The notes under the pieces are model-generated. The model was not told the origin of the DNA. It worked only from the letters and a program-made list of their open reading frames with translations, and searched no databases. A stretch of 64,000 nucleotides of DNA from positions 1-64,000 of the forward strand of contig DASZZM010000021.1 in NCBI GenBank assembly GCA_035544895.1. The letters are read 5' to 3'. The position numbers and the translations under genes are program-made. Source of the DNA: JASLEW01 sp035544895 (GTDB lineage Bacteria > Acidobacteriota > Thermoanaerobaculia > Multivoradales > UBA5704). This document shows positions 55,749 to 63,787 of the stretch, in pieces. Within the stretch, counting starts at the first letter, position 1. Each line of letters opens with the position of its first letter.

Positions 55749-57757
55749 CCCGGACGGCGCCGTCTCCCGGCCGCCCGGCCCCGCGGGCCGGCGGCGGTGC
55801 CGGCCTGCCGGCCGCCTATGACGAAATCTCGCGCTCGGACGTCCTGGTGCTCGGCGCCGGCGCCGCCGGGCTGAGCGCCGCCCTGGGCTGCGCGCCGCTC
55901 GCGGTCAGCGTGCTGACCAAGGCCCGGCTGGGCCCGCATGGGGGCGGCGGCGCGAGCGCGTGGGCGCAGGGCGGAGTCGCCTCGGCGCTGGGCGACGACG
56001 ACACGCCGGCCCTCCACGCCGCCGACACCCTGGCCGCCGGCGCCGGCCTCAACGATCCCGCCATCGTCGAGCTGCTCGCCGGCGAGGGGCCGCGGCAGAT
56101 GCGCGCCCTGGTCGCCCTCGGCGCGCGCTTCGACCGCGATGCCTCCGGCCGCCTCGCCCTGGGGCGCGAGGCGGCGCACAGCCGGCGCCGCATCCTGCAC
56201 GCCCACGGCGACTCGACCGGCGCCGAGATCGTGCGCGCCCTGCTCGCCGCGGTGCGCCGCGCTCCCGCGATCCAGCTGGTCGACGAGACTTTCGCCCTCG
56301 ATCTCGTGCTGGCCGGGGCTCCGCTGGCCGGGGCTTCGCCCCGGGTCCTCGGCGTCCTGGCCCTCCATTCAGGGGGTGGCCCGGGCGGGGGACCCGGCGG
56401 GCGCCGCGTCCTTCACCTGGCCCGGGCGGTGGTGCTCGCGACCGGGGGCTTGGGCCAGCTCTTCCTGCACACCACCAATCCGCGCGAGGCGACCGGCGAC
56501 GGTCTGGCGATGGCGGCTCGCGCCGGCGCCCGGCTGGCCGATCTCGAGTTCGTCCAGTTCCACCCCACGGCGCTCGCCGGGGTGGCCGCCGATGGCGAGC
56601 CGCTTCCGCTGCTCACCGAAGCGCTGCGCGGCGAGGGCGCCGTGCTCATCGACGACCGCGGCACTCGCTTCATGAGCGATGAGCACCCGGACCGCGAGCT
56701 GGCGCCGCGCGACGTCGTGGCGCGGGCAATCTGGCGCCGGCTGGCGGCCGGAAGGCAGGTCTTCCTCGATGCGCGCGCCGCGGTGGGCGAGCGCTTCCCC
56801 GAGCGCTTCCCGACGGTCTATGCCCTCTGCCGGCAGCGTGGCCTCGACCCTCGCCGCGAGCCGTTGCCGGTCGCGCCGGCCGCCCACTACCACATGGGCG
56901 GCGTCGCGGTCGACGCCAATGGCCGCACCTCGTTGCCCGGCCTGTGGGCCTGCGGCGAGGTGGCGGCGACCGGAGCGCACGGCGCCAACCGCTTGGCCAG
57001 CAACTCGCTTCTCGAAGCGCTGGTTTTCGGCGCGCGGGTGGCCGCGGACCTGTGCGGCGGCGAACCGGCGAGCGGCGGAGGGGAACCCTGGGTCGCAGGC
57101 GACGGGGAGGAGCTGTGGACCGTGGCCGAGAGGGAGCCCGGGACAGGTGCCGGCCGAGAGCCCCGTCCTGGGCCAGGCCACGGCGCGGCGGTATTGGAGG
57201 CATGGGAGGCATGGGAGGCAGGGGAGGCAGGGGAAGCATCGGGGGCATCGGCGGCAGGGGCGGGGCGGCCCGAGGGCGGCGCAGCGGTGACCGAGCCGGC
57301 GCCGGCGGAGCTCGCGCTGGCGGTGCGCCGGCTGATGTGGGAGCGAGTCGGCCTGGTGCGCGACGCCGGCGGCCTGCGCTCGGCATTGCGCGATCTCGAT
57401 CGCCTCGCCGCGCGCTGCCGCGGCGCTCGCGCTGACCGCGGGCGCGGGCAGGACGGCGCTTCCGCCGTCGCCTTCGGCGAGGCGCGCAACCTGCTCGCCG
57501 CCGGCCGGCTGGTTGCCGCGGCCGCCCTGGCGCGCCGCGAGAGCCGCGGCGGCCACTTCCGCTCCGACTATCCGGCCCCCGACCCGTCCTGGCGCCGGCG
57601 GCAGTTCGTGACCGCCGCCGCGGACGGCTCGGCGCTCTGCGAAGACGCCGGGGCCGATGCCCCAGCCATCCTTGCCGCTGGCGGGCCGATTGCCGCCGCC
57701 GCGCCGGCCGCTTGCCAGCCGCCTGCCGCGGCGGCGGCGGGGAGCCCCTCGGCGTGA
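55745..57757 (+). CDS. nadB: L-aspartate oxidase NadB with a low-complexity insertion
   Basis: FAD enzyme of 670 aa that oxidises aspartate to iminoaspartate, feeding NadA. FAD site GAGAAGLSAAL (about residues 37-47), ASAWAQGGVASAL, HTTNPREATGDGLAMA, EFVQFHPTAL, PAAHYHMGGV and GANRLASNSLLEALVFG are all present. The normal length is about 530-540 aa. Extra sequence lies between the FAD core and the C-terminal helical domain (about residues 440-520), rich in Gly, Glu and Ala, including a 9-nt tandem repeat. The C-terminal tail is also Ala/Pro rich. GTG 55745 overlaps nadA, and the end overlaps nadC (GTGA). Confidence 0.95.
   Translation: MTRTAPSPGRPAPRAGGGAGLPAAYDEISRSDVLVLGAGAAGLSAALGCAPLAVSVLTKARLGPHGGGGASAWAQGGVASALGDDDTPALHAADTLAAGAGLNDPAIVELLAGEGPRQMRALVALGARFDRDASGRLALGREAAHSRRRILHAHGDSTGAEIVRALLAAVRRAPAIQLVDETFALDLVLAGAPLAGASPRVLGVLALHSGGGPGGGPGGRRVLHLARAVVLATGGLGQLFLHTTNPREATGDGLAMAARAGARLADLEFVQFHPTALAGVAADGEPLPLLTEALRGEGAVLIDDRGTRFMSDEHPDRELAPRDVVARAIWRRLAAGRQVFLDARAAVGERFPERFPTVYALCRQRGLDPRREPLPVAPAAHYHMGGVAVDANGRTSLPGLWACGEVAATGAHGANRLASNSLLEALVFGARVAADLCGGEPASGGGEPWVAGDGEELWTVAEREPGTGAGREPRPGPGHGAAVLEAWEAWEAGEAGEASGASAAGAGRPEGGAAVTEPAPAELALAVRRLMWERVGLVRDAGGLRSALRDLDRLAARCRGARADRGRGQDGASAVAFGEARNLLAAGRLVAAAALARRESRGGHFRSDYPAPDPSWRRRQFVTAAADGSALCEDAGADAPAILAAGGPIAAAAPAACQPPAAAAAGSPSA
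57196..57258 (+). repeat. 9-nt tandem repeat within nadB (seven units)
   Basis: GGAGGCATG x2, GGAGGCAGG x2, GGAAGCATC, GGGGGCATC, GGCGGCAGG. It is in frame and encodes EAWEAWEAGEAGEA-type repeats in the insertion before the C-terminal domain. The G-rich strand may form G-quadruplexes. Confidence 0.85.
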
Positions 57758-58629
57758 CCGGGAGCGGCCCCCTCCACTTGCCGCCGCTCTATCCGCTTCT
57801 CTACGAGCCGCTGGTGCAAGCGGCGCTCGCCGAGGACCTCGGCCGCGCCGGCGACCTGACCAGCGACGCCGTGCTGCTGCCGGACCAGCGCGCCGAGGCC
57901 TCTCTCGTCGCCCGGGCCGAAGGCCGGATCGCGGGCCTGGCGGTGGCGCTGGCGGCCTTCCGGCTGCTCGACCCCACCCTCGAAATCGAGCCGCGCGCCG
58001 CCGACGGCCAGGACGCCGCGGCCGGGGCCGCGCTGGCCGCCATCCGCGGCGCCGCCCGCCCGATCCTCTCGGCCGAGCGCACGGCGCTCAATCTGCTCGG
58101 CCGCCTGTGCGGAGTGGCCACGGCCACTCGCAACCTGGTCACCGCGGTGGCTCCCCATGGCGCCCGCGTGGTCTGCACGCGCAAGACCACTCCCGGCCTG
58201 CGCGCCCTGGAGAAATACGCCGTGCGCGCCGGCGGCGGCAGCAATCACCGCTTCGGCCTCGACGACGCCGTCATGATCAAGGACAACCACCGCGCCCTCG
58301 CCGGCGGCCTCGCGCCCGCGGTCGAGCGAGCCCGCCGCGGGGTCGGGCACATGGTCAAGATCGAGGTGGAGGTGGATTCGCTCGAGCAGCTCGAAGAAGC
58401 GCTCGCCCTGGGCATCGACGCCGTCCTCCTCGACAACATGCCGCTCGACGTCTTGCGCCAGGCGGTGAGCCTGGCGCGCGGCCGGGCCGTGACCGAAGCC
58501 TCGGGCGGCATCCACCCCGACACCGCCGCTGCCATCGCCGCGACCGGCGTCGATCTCCTCTCCGTCGGCTGGCTCACCCACAGCTCGCCCGCCCTCGACG
58601 TCGCCCTCGATGTCGCCGAGCTGAGTTGA
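57754..58629 (+). CDS. nadC: Nicotinate-nucleotide pyrophosphorylase NadC (quinolinate phosphoribosyltransferase)
   Basis: Enzyme of 291 aa that converts quinolinate plus PRPP into nicotinate mononucleotide. Conserved parts are AALAEDLGRAGDLTSDAV, ERTALNLLGRLCGVATAT, CTRKTTPGLRALEKYAV, GGGSNHRFGLDDAVMIKDNH, KIEVEVDSLEQ and EASGGIHPD. GTG 57754 overlaps the nadB stop. It completes the de novo NAD pathway started by NadA and NadB in one coupled operon. Confidence 0.95.
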   Translation: MTGSGPLHLPPLYPLLYEPLVQAALAEDLGRAGDLTSDAVLLPDQRAEASLVARAEGRIAGLAVALAAFRLLDPTLEIEPRAADGQDAAAGAALAAIRGAARPILSAERTALNLLGRLCGVATATRNLVTAVAPHGARVVCTRKTTPGLRALEKYAVRAGGGSNHRFGLDDAVMIKDNHRALAGGLAPAVERARRGVGHMVKIEVEVDSLEQLEEALALGIDAVLLDNMPLDVLRQAVSLARGRAVTEASGGIHPDTAAAIAATGVDLLSVGWLTHSSPALDVALDVAELS

Positions 58630-58690
58630 CACCCCGAGCGAACCGGCCTCGACAGGTTATCTGCCAGGAAGCGGATCCGGCAGGTTATTC

Positions 58691-58936
58691 TTGGAGTATC
58701 AGTCTGCTATCTCCATTCCCGACAAAGTGTTCGAGGACGCGCAGGGTTTCGCGCGGCAGCTCGAGATCAGCCGCAGCCAGCTCTACTCTCGGGCGCTCAG
58801 CGAGTATGTGTCGCGGCACGCGCCGGACCGAGTGACGGAAAGCCTCGATCGGCTCTACGCGGATCTCGGAGTCGAGCAGGAGGACCTCCCGGTCTCCACC
58901 GCCTCGCGTCGCATCCTCGAGCGTACGAAGTGGTAG
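58691..58936 (+). CDS. Ribbon-helix-helix antitoxin-like protein (orphan)
   Basis: Protein of 81 aa that starts with TTG 58691 (MEYQSAISIPDKVFEDAQGF). The segment AISIPDKVFEDAQGFARQL followed by EISRSQLYSRALSEYVSRH is a ribbon-helix-helix DNA-binding unit, as in MazE/CopG-type antitoxins. The C-terminal part (VTESLDRLYADLGVEQEDLP) is typical of the toxin-binding tail of antitoxins paired with MazF. The next frame begins with GTG 58930 (VVVAQGN), as MazF toxins often do, but diverges within seven codons, so the toxin gene seems deleted. TTG start has no strong ribosome site. Confidence 0.72.
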   Translation: MEYQSAISIPDKVFEDAQGFARQLEISRSQLYSRALSEYVSRHAPDRVTESLDRLYADLGVEQEDLPVSTASRRILERTKW

Positions 58937-58996
58937 TCGCTCAAGGCAACGGCGCCGCTTCTCAACACCAGCGGTTCAGGCAGTCGCCGGAGGGGG

Positions 58997-59302
58997 TCAG
59001 GTTCTGTCCCAGGGCTCCTTGTCGGCGCCAGCGAGATCGCGCCTGCCGTGCACGACGGTCACGATGAGGATCTCCTGGCCCTCCACTCGGTAAATGATGC
59101 GGTAAGGGTGGAGGAGAATCTCGCGATGGCGACCATCCCCTTCGGGGACGATACGGCCTAGCTGAGGAAAGGTCTCGAGAGGCTCTACGGCGGCGATGAG
59201 CCTGACGACGTAGCGCTGAGCGTAGTGCGCGGAGTCGCGAGCGATATAGTCGTGAATGGCCGCGAGGTCGGCGAGCGCTGGCTCCGACCAGGCGATCCTC
59301 AT
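58997..59302 (-). CDS. ParE/RelE-family toxin
   Basis: Protein of 101 aa of the ParE/RelE superfamily. It starts MRIAWSEPALADLAAIHDYI, followed by AQRYVVRLIAAVEPLETFPQLGR, the family helical hairpin, then HREILLHPYRIIYRVEGQEILIVTVVHGRRDL, the beta-sheet core with the conserved Arg/Tyr. ATG 59302 overlaps the antitoxin stop by 4 nt. By analogy it targets either gyrase (ParE) or mRNA on the ribosome (RelE). The early 'DLAAIHDYIARDS' is closer to ParE. Confidence 0.88.
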   Translation of the reverse strand: MRIAWSEPALADLAAIHDYIARDSAHYAQRYVVRLIAAVEPLETFPQLGRIVPEGDGRHREILLHPYRIIYRVEGQEILIVTVVHGRRDLAGADKEPWDRT

Positions 59303-59478
59303 GCCAAGGTGAAGCGCTTCTTGACTTGATCGTGCGGCACGGTGCGCCCCTCCGCGACGGCCATCTCGCCGTCGGCAATCTTCTGGCGCACGTACACCTC
59401 GTACATCACCTCGTCCCAGGTAGCGCTGTCGGGGAGCTGTTCTGCGAGCTTGCGGATATCGTCCTTGACGGTGTTCAT
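59299..59478 (-). CDS. Small antitoxin of the ParE/RelE-type pair (59 aa)
   Basis: A 59-residue protein from ATG 59478. It begins MNTVKDDIRKLAEQLPDSA, then TWDEVMYEVYVRQKIADGE and ends DQVKKRFTLA. The 'LPDSATWDEVMYEVYVRQKI..G' pattern is that of short antitoxins that pair with ParE/RelE toxins, such as those in cyanobacteria and green sulphur bacteria. It overlaps the toxin start in ATGA, giving the antitoxin-toxin gene order. No promoter is evident in the short gap to the upstream gene. Confidence 0.85.
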   Translation of the reverse strand: MNTVKDDIRKLAEQLPDSATWDEVMYEVYVRQKIADGEMAVAEGRTVPHDQVKKRFTLA

Positions 59479-59487
59479 GGGTAGATT

Positions 59488-60381
59488 CTAACCCTCGATC
59501 CGCGGTGGGTGCGACGGCGGCGTTTTCTTCGCTGCCCGTTCGGCGGCTTTCTGGGCGGCCTGCTTGCGCGCCTGGTCGATGACGGCGGCGACGGTCGGCG
59601 CGGGTACGATGAAGAATCGCACCAGCCCCCCTCCGCCGGTGAGCATCCGCATGCCCATGGCAAAGGCGGCGTCGTTGGCCGAGTCCCCTTCGGCGAGGCC
59701 CGAGTCCACGAAGCCGAGGACGCCGAGGACGCGCCCGGCCGGCGAGAAGACGGGCAGGCCAATGGTCGACAAGCCGTGGTCCATCACCCACGCCCGGCGC
59801 GGCTTGCTGATCTCGCCGCTGATCCGCGCCGTCTCGAAATACGGCGTCGAGTCGTAACCCTTGCCGAGGCGGGAGACGGCGGCGACCAGGTCGCCGACCG
59901 CCGCGCTGCCGGCGTGAGAGAAATCGACCGCTCTGACCTTCTGCCCGGCGAGGGCCTCGATCTGCAGGAAGGCCACGCCCAGGTTCGAATCCGTCGCCGC
60001 GAGGAAAGCGGAGTGCTCTTTCTCGTCCTGCTCGAAGAGCACCTCGATGTCGCTGGCCACGGTCGTGAGCTGCGGCTTGTCGTTGCCGCGCGAGAACAGT
60101 TTCATCAGCCGTTCGGGCGCAAAAGGCAGGACCGAGGTCATGACCAGCCCTCCGGCGTCGACGACCACTCCGGGGACCTCGAGCCGCGCCTCCTGGGCGG
60201 CGCTCTCGGCGCCCTGGAACGTGGTCTTGGTCACGACCTTTATGGTGACGATGGACGGCGCGGCGTCGCGCAGCAGGGCGGCGAAACGCGCTCCGTCCTC
60301 GTCGCCCGGCGCGGGCGGCGCGGGCGGCGCGGCGGCGATCCACAGCCAGGCTCCCGCCAACACGATCGCAAGGTGTCGCAC
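59488..60381 (-). CDS. Trypsin-fold protease-like protein lacking a catalytic triad
   Basis: Exported protein of 297 aa, likely a paralogue of the adjacent HtrA-type protease. GTG 60381 is chosen because AAGGA lies 7 nt upstream; a signal peptide follows (about 2-22, LAIVLAGAWLWIAAAPP). The segment SIVTIKVVTKT and later GVVVDAGGLVMTSVLPF match the start of HtrA proteases, but the catalytic His (TNxHV) is replaced by TSVLPF. The Ser of GNSGGP is replaced by GLPVFSPAG. Only the middle Asp region (AATDSNLGVAFLQIEA) resembles the family. It is therefore a pseudo-protease, maybe a regulatory partner. Confidence 0.75.
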   Translation of the reverse strand: MRHLAIVLAGAWLWIAAAPPAPPAPGDEDGARFAALLRDAAPSIVTIKVVTKTTFQGAESAAQEARLEVPGVVVDAGGLVMTSVLPFAPERLMKLFSRGNDKPQLTTVASDIEVLFEQDEKEHSAFLAATDSNLGVAFLQIEALAGQKVRAVDFSHAGSAAVGDLVAAVSRLGKGYDSTPYFETARISGEISKPRRAWVMDHGLSTIGLPVFSPAGRVLGVLGFVDSGLAEGDSANDAAFAMGMRMLTGGGGLVRFFIVPAPTVAAVIDQARKQAAQKAAERAAKKTPPSHPPRIEG

Positions 60382-60398
60382 TAGCAATCCTTTCTAGC

Positions 60399-60430
60399 CT
60401 CCGACGCCCCCGCCCTCTCGCGCACCAATG
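60399..60430 (+). repeat. Dispersed GC-rich intergenic repeat, copy D (right end)
   Basis: CTCCGACGCCCCCGCCCTCT, then CGCGCACCAATGAC. Shared with copy A (ACGCCCCCGCCCTCTCGC) and with the end of copy C. It lies in the 57-base gap between the pseudo-protease and HtrA genes. Confidence 0.55.
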
Positions 60431-60438
60431 ACTTCTTC

Positions 60439-62511
60439 TTAGTGCTCAGCGGCGGCCTTCGGCGGCTGCCACTCCGGCTCGATGAAGACGAAATGAGTCT
60501 TGTAGCCGCGGCGCAGGAAGATCTTCACGAAACGGGGATGTTGCACGAGTACCCGCTGCATCGCCGTCTTGAAGCTCTCGATGCCGGCGACCGGCTGGTC
60601 GTTGACCGAAAGCACCACGTCATCGGTCTCGAGGCCCGCGAGGCTCGCCAGGCCCCCCTCGATCACTTCGCTCACCAGGACGCCCTTTCCCTCCGGAAGC
60701 AGGTCTTTCTCCATGCGGTCTGCCGCCATGATCTCGCGCACCGCGAACTCGAACTGCGGCTGGACCGCCTTGCCCGCCAGGTCGACCCCCTTGGGCTCGG
60801 GCTCCGCGACGACCCGGACGGTGAGCGGCCGGCCTTCGCGCAGCAGCGTGAGGCTCACCTCCTGGTCGACCGGCAGCTCCTCCATGACGTGTTCGAGATC
60901 ATGGGCGTCCTGGGGTCGGGACGAGGTCAGGCGCTGGCCGTTGACCGCGGTGAGGATGTCGCCGACGCGCAGTCCCGCTCCCTGTGCCCGCGTGTAGGGG
61001 AGCACCTCGGAGATGCGCAGTCCGCGCGCGGCGCCGAGATCGAGGGCCTGTGCCAGCTCGGGCGTCAGGACTTGTGTGCGGACCCCCAGCCAGCCCTTGG
61101 GCAGCTCGGTGCCCGCGCTGTCGGGCTTCTCCTGGCCCGGGCTCACCACGGCGAGGAGCACCTCGCGCTTGCGCCGCAAGGTGACTTTGAAGCGTCCGCT
61201 GCCCGCACGCCGCAGCGCGTCGCGCAAGGCGTCGAGGTTCGGCGTGGGCACGTCGGCGACCGCCAGGAGGACGTCGCCCGGAGCGATGGCCGGCTTGGCG
61301 CTCTCGAATGCATAACCGGGCCGCACGCCCGTGATCAGCACTCCGGCCGCCTCGGGGTAGCGCCGAAACAGGGCCATCGCCGCGGTGATCTGCTGCACGG
61401 TGGCGCCGAGCTCGGACAGCTCCTCTTCTTCGCCGAGGAATCGCCCCATGCGAACCAGCTTGGCCTCAACCGCGCGGGTCTTCCCCAGCCGCTCAACGTC
61501 GAACCGCACCGTGCTTCCGGGCCTGAGCTCGGCGATGGACTGGTAGACCAGCGGGATCTCCTCGAAAAAGCGGGCGTTGATCGCGGTGCCGTCGATGGCC
61601 AGCAGCACGTCCCCGGGCTCCAGGCCGGCTTTCTCGGCCGGCGACCCGGGCCAGACGTCGGCGACCAGCGCGCCGCGTTCCAGCCCGGCCTTCTGCAGCG
61701 GCAACACCGCGACTCCCAGCCAGCCGCGCTCGACCTCGCCGGTGGTGCGCGCGGCGGCCAGCACGGATGCGGCGACGTTGGCGGGGATGGCGAAACCGAC
61801 GCCGCCGAACCCGAGCTCGTTGATGCCGACGACTTCGCCCTTCATATCGACCAGCGGACCGCCGGAATTGCCCGGCAGCATGAGGGCGTCGTGTTGGATC
61901 CAACGGGTCAAGAGACCCGTCCTCTCGCCTTCCTCGAGATCCAGCTCGCGGATATCGTCGGCGGAGGAACGCATGAAGACCCGGTGCGGGTTCGAGACGA
62001 TGCCCAGCGTCATCGACGAGCCGAGGAGCATCGGGTTGCCCATGGCGAGCACCTGATCGCCGACTTCGAGCGCGGAGGGGTCGCCGAGCTTGGCAAACGG
62101 CACCGTCCCCGCCGGGCTTCGCCGCTCCAGGTGCAGCTTGAGGACGCTCAAGTCGGTGAGCGGGTCGTCGAGGACGACACTCGCCTCGAGCTCTTCGCCG
62201 CTCGCCAGCCGGCAGAGGATGTGTGTCGCGTGCGCGGCGACGTGGTAGTTCGTCAGGACGTAGCCGTCCGGACTGACCACGACGCCGCTGCCGCCGGTCC
62301 TCGTGCGCTGCGCGTGCCCCTGCTGGTAGAACCGCTTGACCACAGAGATGTTGACCAGCGCGGGAAGGACCCGGCGCTGGACTTCGGTGACCCGGCGCGC
62401 AGACTCGTCACCGCCTGCCGCGGGCGGCGCCATGGCCACTGCGGCCGCCAGCACGAGTCCGGCAAGCGGAATCCGGCCAAGCCGGTACCGTGGCTTCAGT
62501 CGTACGGTCAT
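60439..62511 (-). CDS. HtrA/Deg-type serine protease with multiple PDZ domains
   Basis: Periplasmic protease of 690 aa. A signal peptide (residues 1-33) precedes a trypsin domain with full triad: H90 (LTNYHVAA), D120 (LTDLSVLKL) and S216 (PGNSGGPLVD). Three to four PDZ domains follow (about 260-345, 375-450, 475-560, 590-680), signalled by GWLGV, GSPAEKAGLEPGDVLLAIDG, GAGLRVGDILTAVNG and ASLAGLETDDVVLSVND. Ordinary DegP/DegQ has two PDZ domains, so this is an expanded member. It probably handles misfolded envelope proteins. ATG 62511. A terminator-like hairpin and metB lie upstream, and the pseudo-protease gene is downstream. Confidence 0.93.
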   Translation of the reverse strand: MTVRLKPRYRLGRIPLAGLVLAAAVAMAPPAAGGDESARRVTEVQRRVLPALVNISVVKRFYQQGHAQRTRTGGSGVVVSPDGYVLTNYHVAAHATHILCRLASGEELEASVVLDDPLTDLSVLKLHLERRSPAGTVPFAKLGDPSALEVGDQVLAMGNPMLLGSSMTLGIVSNPHRVFMRSSADDIRELDLEEGERTGLLTRWIQHDALMLPGNSGGPLVDMKGEVVGINELGFGGVGFAIPANVAASVLAAARTTGEVERGWLGVAVLPLQKAGLERGALVADVWPGSPAEKAGLEPGDVLLAIDGTAINARFFEEIPLVYQSIAELRPGSTVRFDVERLGKTRAVEAKLVRMGRFLGEEEELSELGATVQQITAAMALFRRYPEAAGVLITGVRPGYAFESAKPAIAPGDVLLAVADVPTPNLDALRDALRRAGSGRFKVTLRRKREVLLAVVSPGQEKPDSAGTELPKGWLGVRTQVLTPELAQALDLGAARGLRISEVLPYTRAQGAGLRVGDILTAVNGQRLTSSRPQDAHDLEHVMEELPVDQEVSLTLLREGRPLTVRVVAEPEPKGVDLAGKAVQPQFEFAVREIMAADRMEKDLLPEGKGVLVSEVIEGGLASLAGLETDDVVLSVNDQPVAGIESFKTAMQRVLVQHPRFVKIFLRRGYKTHFVFIEPEWQPPKAAAEH

Positions 62512-62572
62512 TGCGTCAGCGCTCGCTACGAAGAGATTATAGCCGGTCGGCTGTGCCGGCCGGAGGATTGGC

Positions 62573-62598
62573 TGGGGTCAGCGGTGCGCTTGACCCCA
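62573..62598 (-). terminator. Hairpin after the MetB-type gene
   Basis: TGGGGTCA (62573-62580) pairs with TGACCCCA (62591-62598) across a 10-base loop, directly after the metB-type stop on the minus strand. There is no T-run, so it may terminate weakly or stabilise the 3' end. Confidence 0.45.
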
Positions 62599-62599
62599 C

Positions 62600-63730
62600 T
62601 CAGCCCAGGGCCTGGAGCAGGTCCGCGATCAGGTCGTCGGGGTGCTCGAGGCCGACGGAGAGGCGCAGGAGGTCCTCCGGGGCCGTCGAGGCTGGACCTT
62701 CGGAGGAGGCGCGGTGCTCGATCAAGCTCTCGCTGCCGCCGAGGCTCGTGGCATTGGCGATCAGCTCGAGGCGCGAGGCGACGGCGACGGCGCCCCCCCG
62801 CCCGCCGGCGACGCGCAGCGACAGCATGCCGCCGAAAGCCCGCATCTGGCGCCGCGCGATCTCGTGGCCGGGGTGGGAGGGCAGCCCGGGGTACTGCACC
62901 GAGACGATCGCCGGGTGCTCGGCCAGGGCGCGGGCGAGCGCCAGCGCGGTGGCCGAGTGGCGCTCCATGCGGCAGGCGAGCGAGCGCAGCCCGCGCAAGA
63001 CCAGCCAGGAGTTGAACGGCGAAGCGACCGCCCCGAGATATTCCCGGATGTGCGCGAGCCGTGCGTAGAGCGGCTCGCGCCGCTTGAGCACCAGGGCGCC
63101 GCCCTGCACGTCGCTGTGGCCGCCCAGGTACTTGGTGGTCGAGTGCAGGACGACGTCGACGCCGATCTCGAGGGGGCGCTGCAGGGCGGGGGTGGCGAAG
63201 GTCCCGTCGAGGACGAAGGTGGCGCCCGCATCATGCGCGACCGCGGCGACCGCCGCGATGTCGACGATGCCGAGCAGCGGGTTGGTCGGCGTCTCGCCCC
63301 AGACCACTTGCGCGCTGACCTCGCTTGCCGGCCGCAGGGCGGCGCGCAGCGCGTCGAGGTCAGCGAGGTCGACCGTGCTCGCCGCGATCCCCCAGCGCGG
63401 CAGGAACTCGCGCGCGATCTGGCGGAAGGCGTAGTAGAGGTCGTGGTGGAAGATGACGTGGGCGCCCGCGGGCAGCGCCTGCAGGCATGCCGTGCCGGCC
63501 GCGACGCCGGAGGAAAAGACCAGCGCCGCCTCGCCGCCCTCCACCGCGGCCAGCGCCTCCTCGAGCCGCCGCTGCGTCGGGTTGCCCTCGCGGATGTAGA
63601 GAAAGCCGTGCGGCAGCTCGCCCTGCGGTCCATGCTCGAAGGTGGTCGACAGGTGGATGGGAGGCGCGATCGCGCCGGTTGCCGGATCGGGCTCCCCCCC
63701 GGCATGGACGACGATGGTCTCGAGCTTCAC
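62600..63730 (-). CDS. Cys/Met metabolism PLP enzyme (cystathionine gamma-synthase/-lyase type)
   Basis: PLP-dependent transsulphuration enzyme of 376 aa. Signatures are ATGAIAPPIHLSTTFEH, YIREGNPTQRRLEEALAAVEGGEAAL, VWGETPTNPLLGIVDI and the PLP lysine K200 in LHSTTKYLGGHSDV, followed by the C-terminal SLGGSESLIEHRA. Members include MetB, CGL/CTH and MetC, which move sulphur between Cys and homoserine derivatives. The sequence does not separate synthase from lyase. ATG 63730. The start is 57 bases from that of divergent lipA. Confidence 0.92.
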   Translation of the reverse strand: MKLETIVVHAGGEPDPATGAIAPPIHLSTTFEHGPQGELPHGFLYIREGNPTQRRLEEALAAVEGGEAALVFSSGVAAGTACLQALPAGAHVIFHHDLYYAFRQIAREFLPRWGIAASTVDLADLDALRAALRPASEVSAQVVWGETPTNPLLGIVDIAAVAAVAHDAGATFVLDGTFATPALQRPLEIGVDVVLHSTTKYLGGHSDVQGGALVLKRREPLYARLAHIREYLGAVASPFNSWLVLRGLRSLACRMERHSATALALARALAEHPAIVSVQYPGLPSHPGHEIARRQMRAFGGMLSLRVAGGRGGAVAVASRLELIANATSLGGSESLIEHRASSEGPASTAPEDLLRLSVGLEHPDDLIADLLQALG

Positions 63731-63787
63731 GATCGATCCCTCCCCCGCTTACGGGGGGAGTCTACCCGACTCGGTTACACTAGACGG

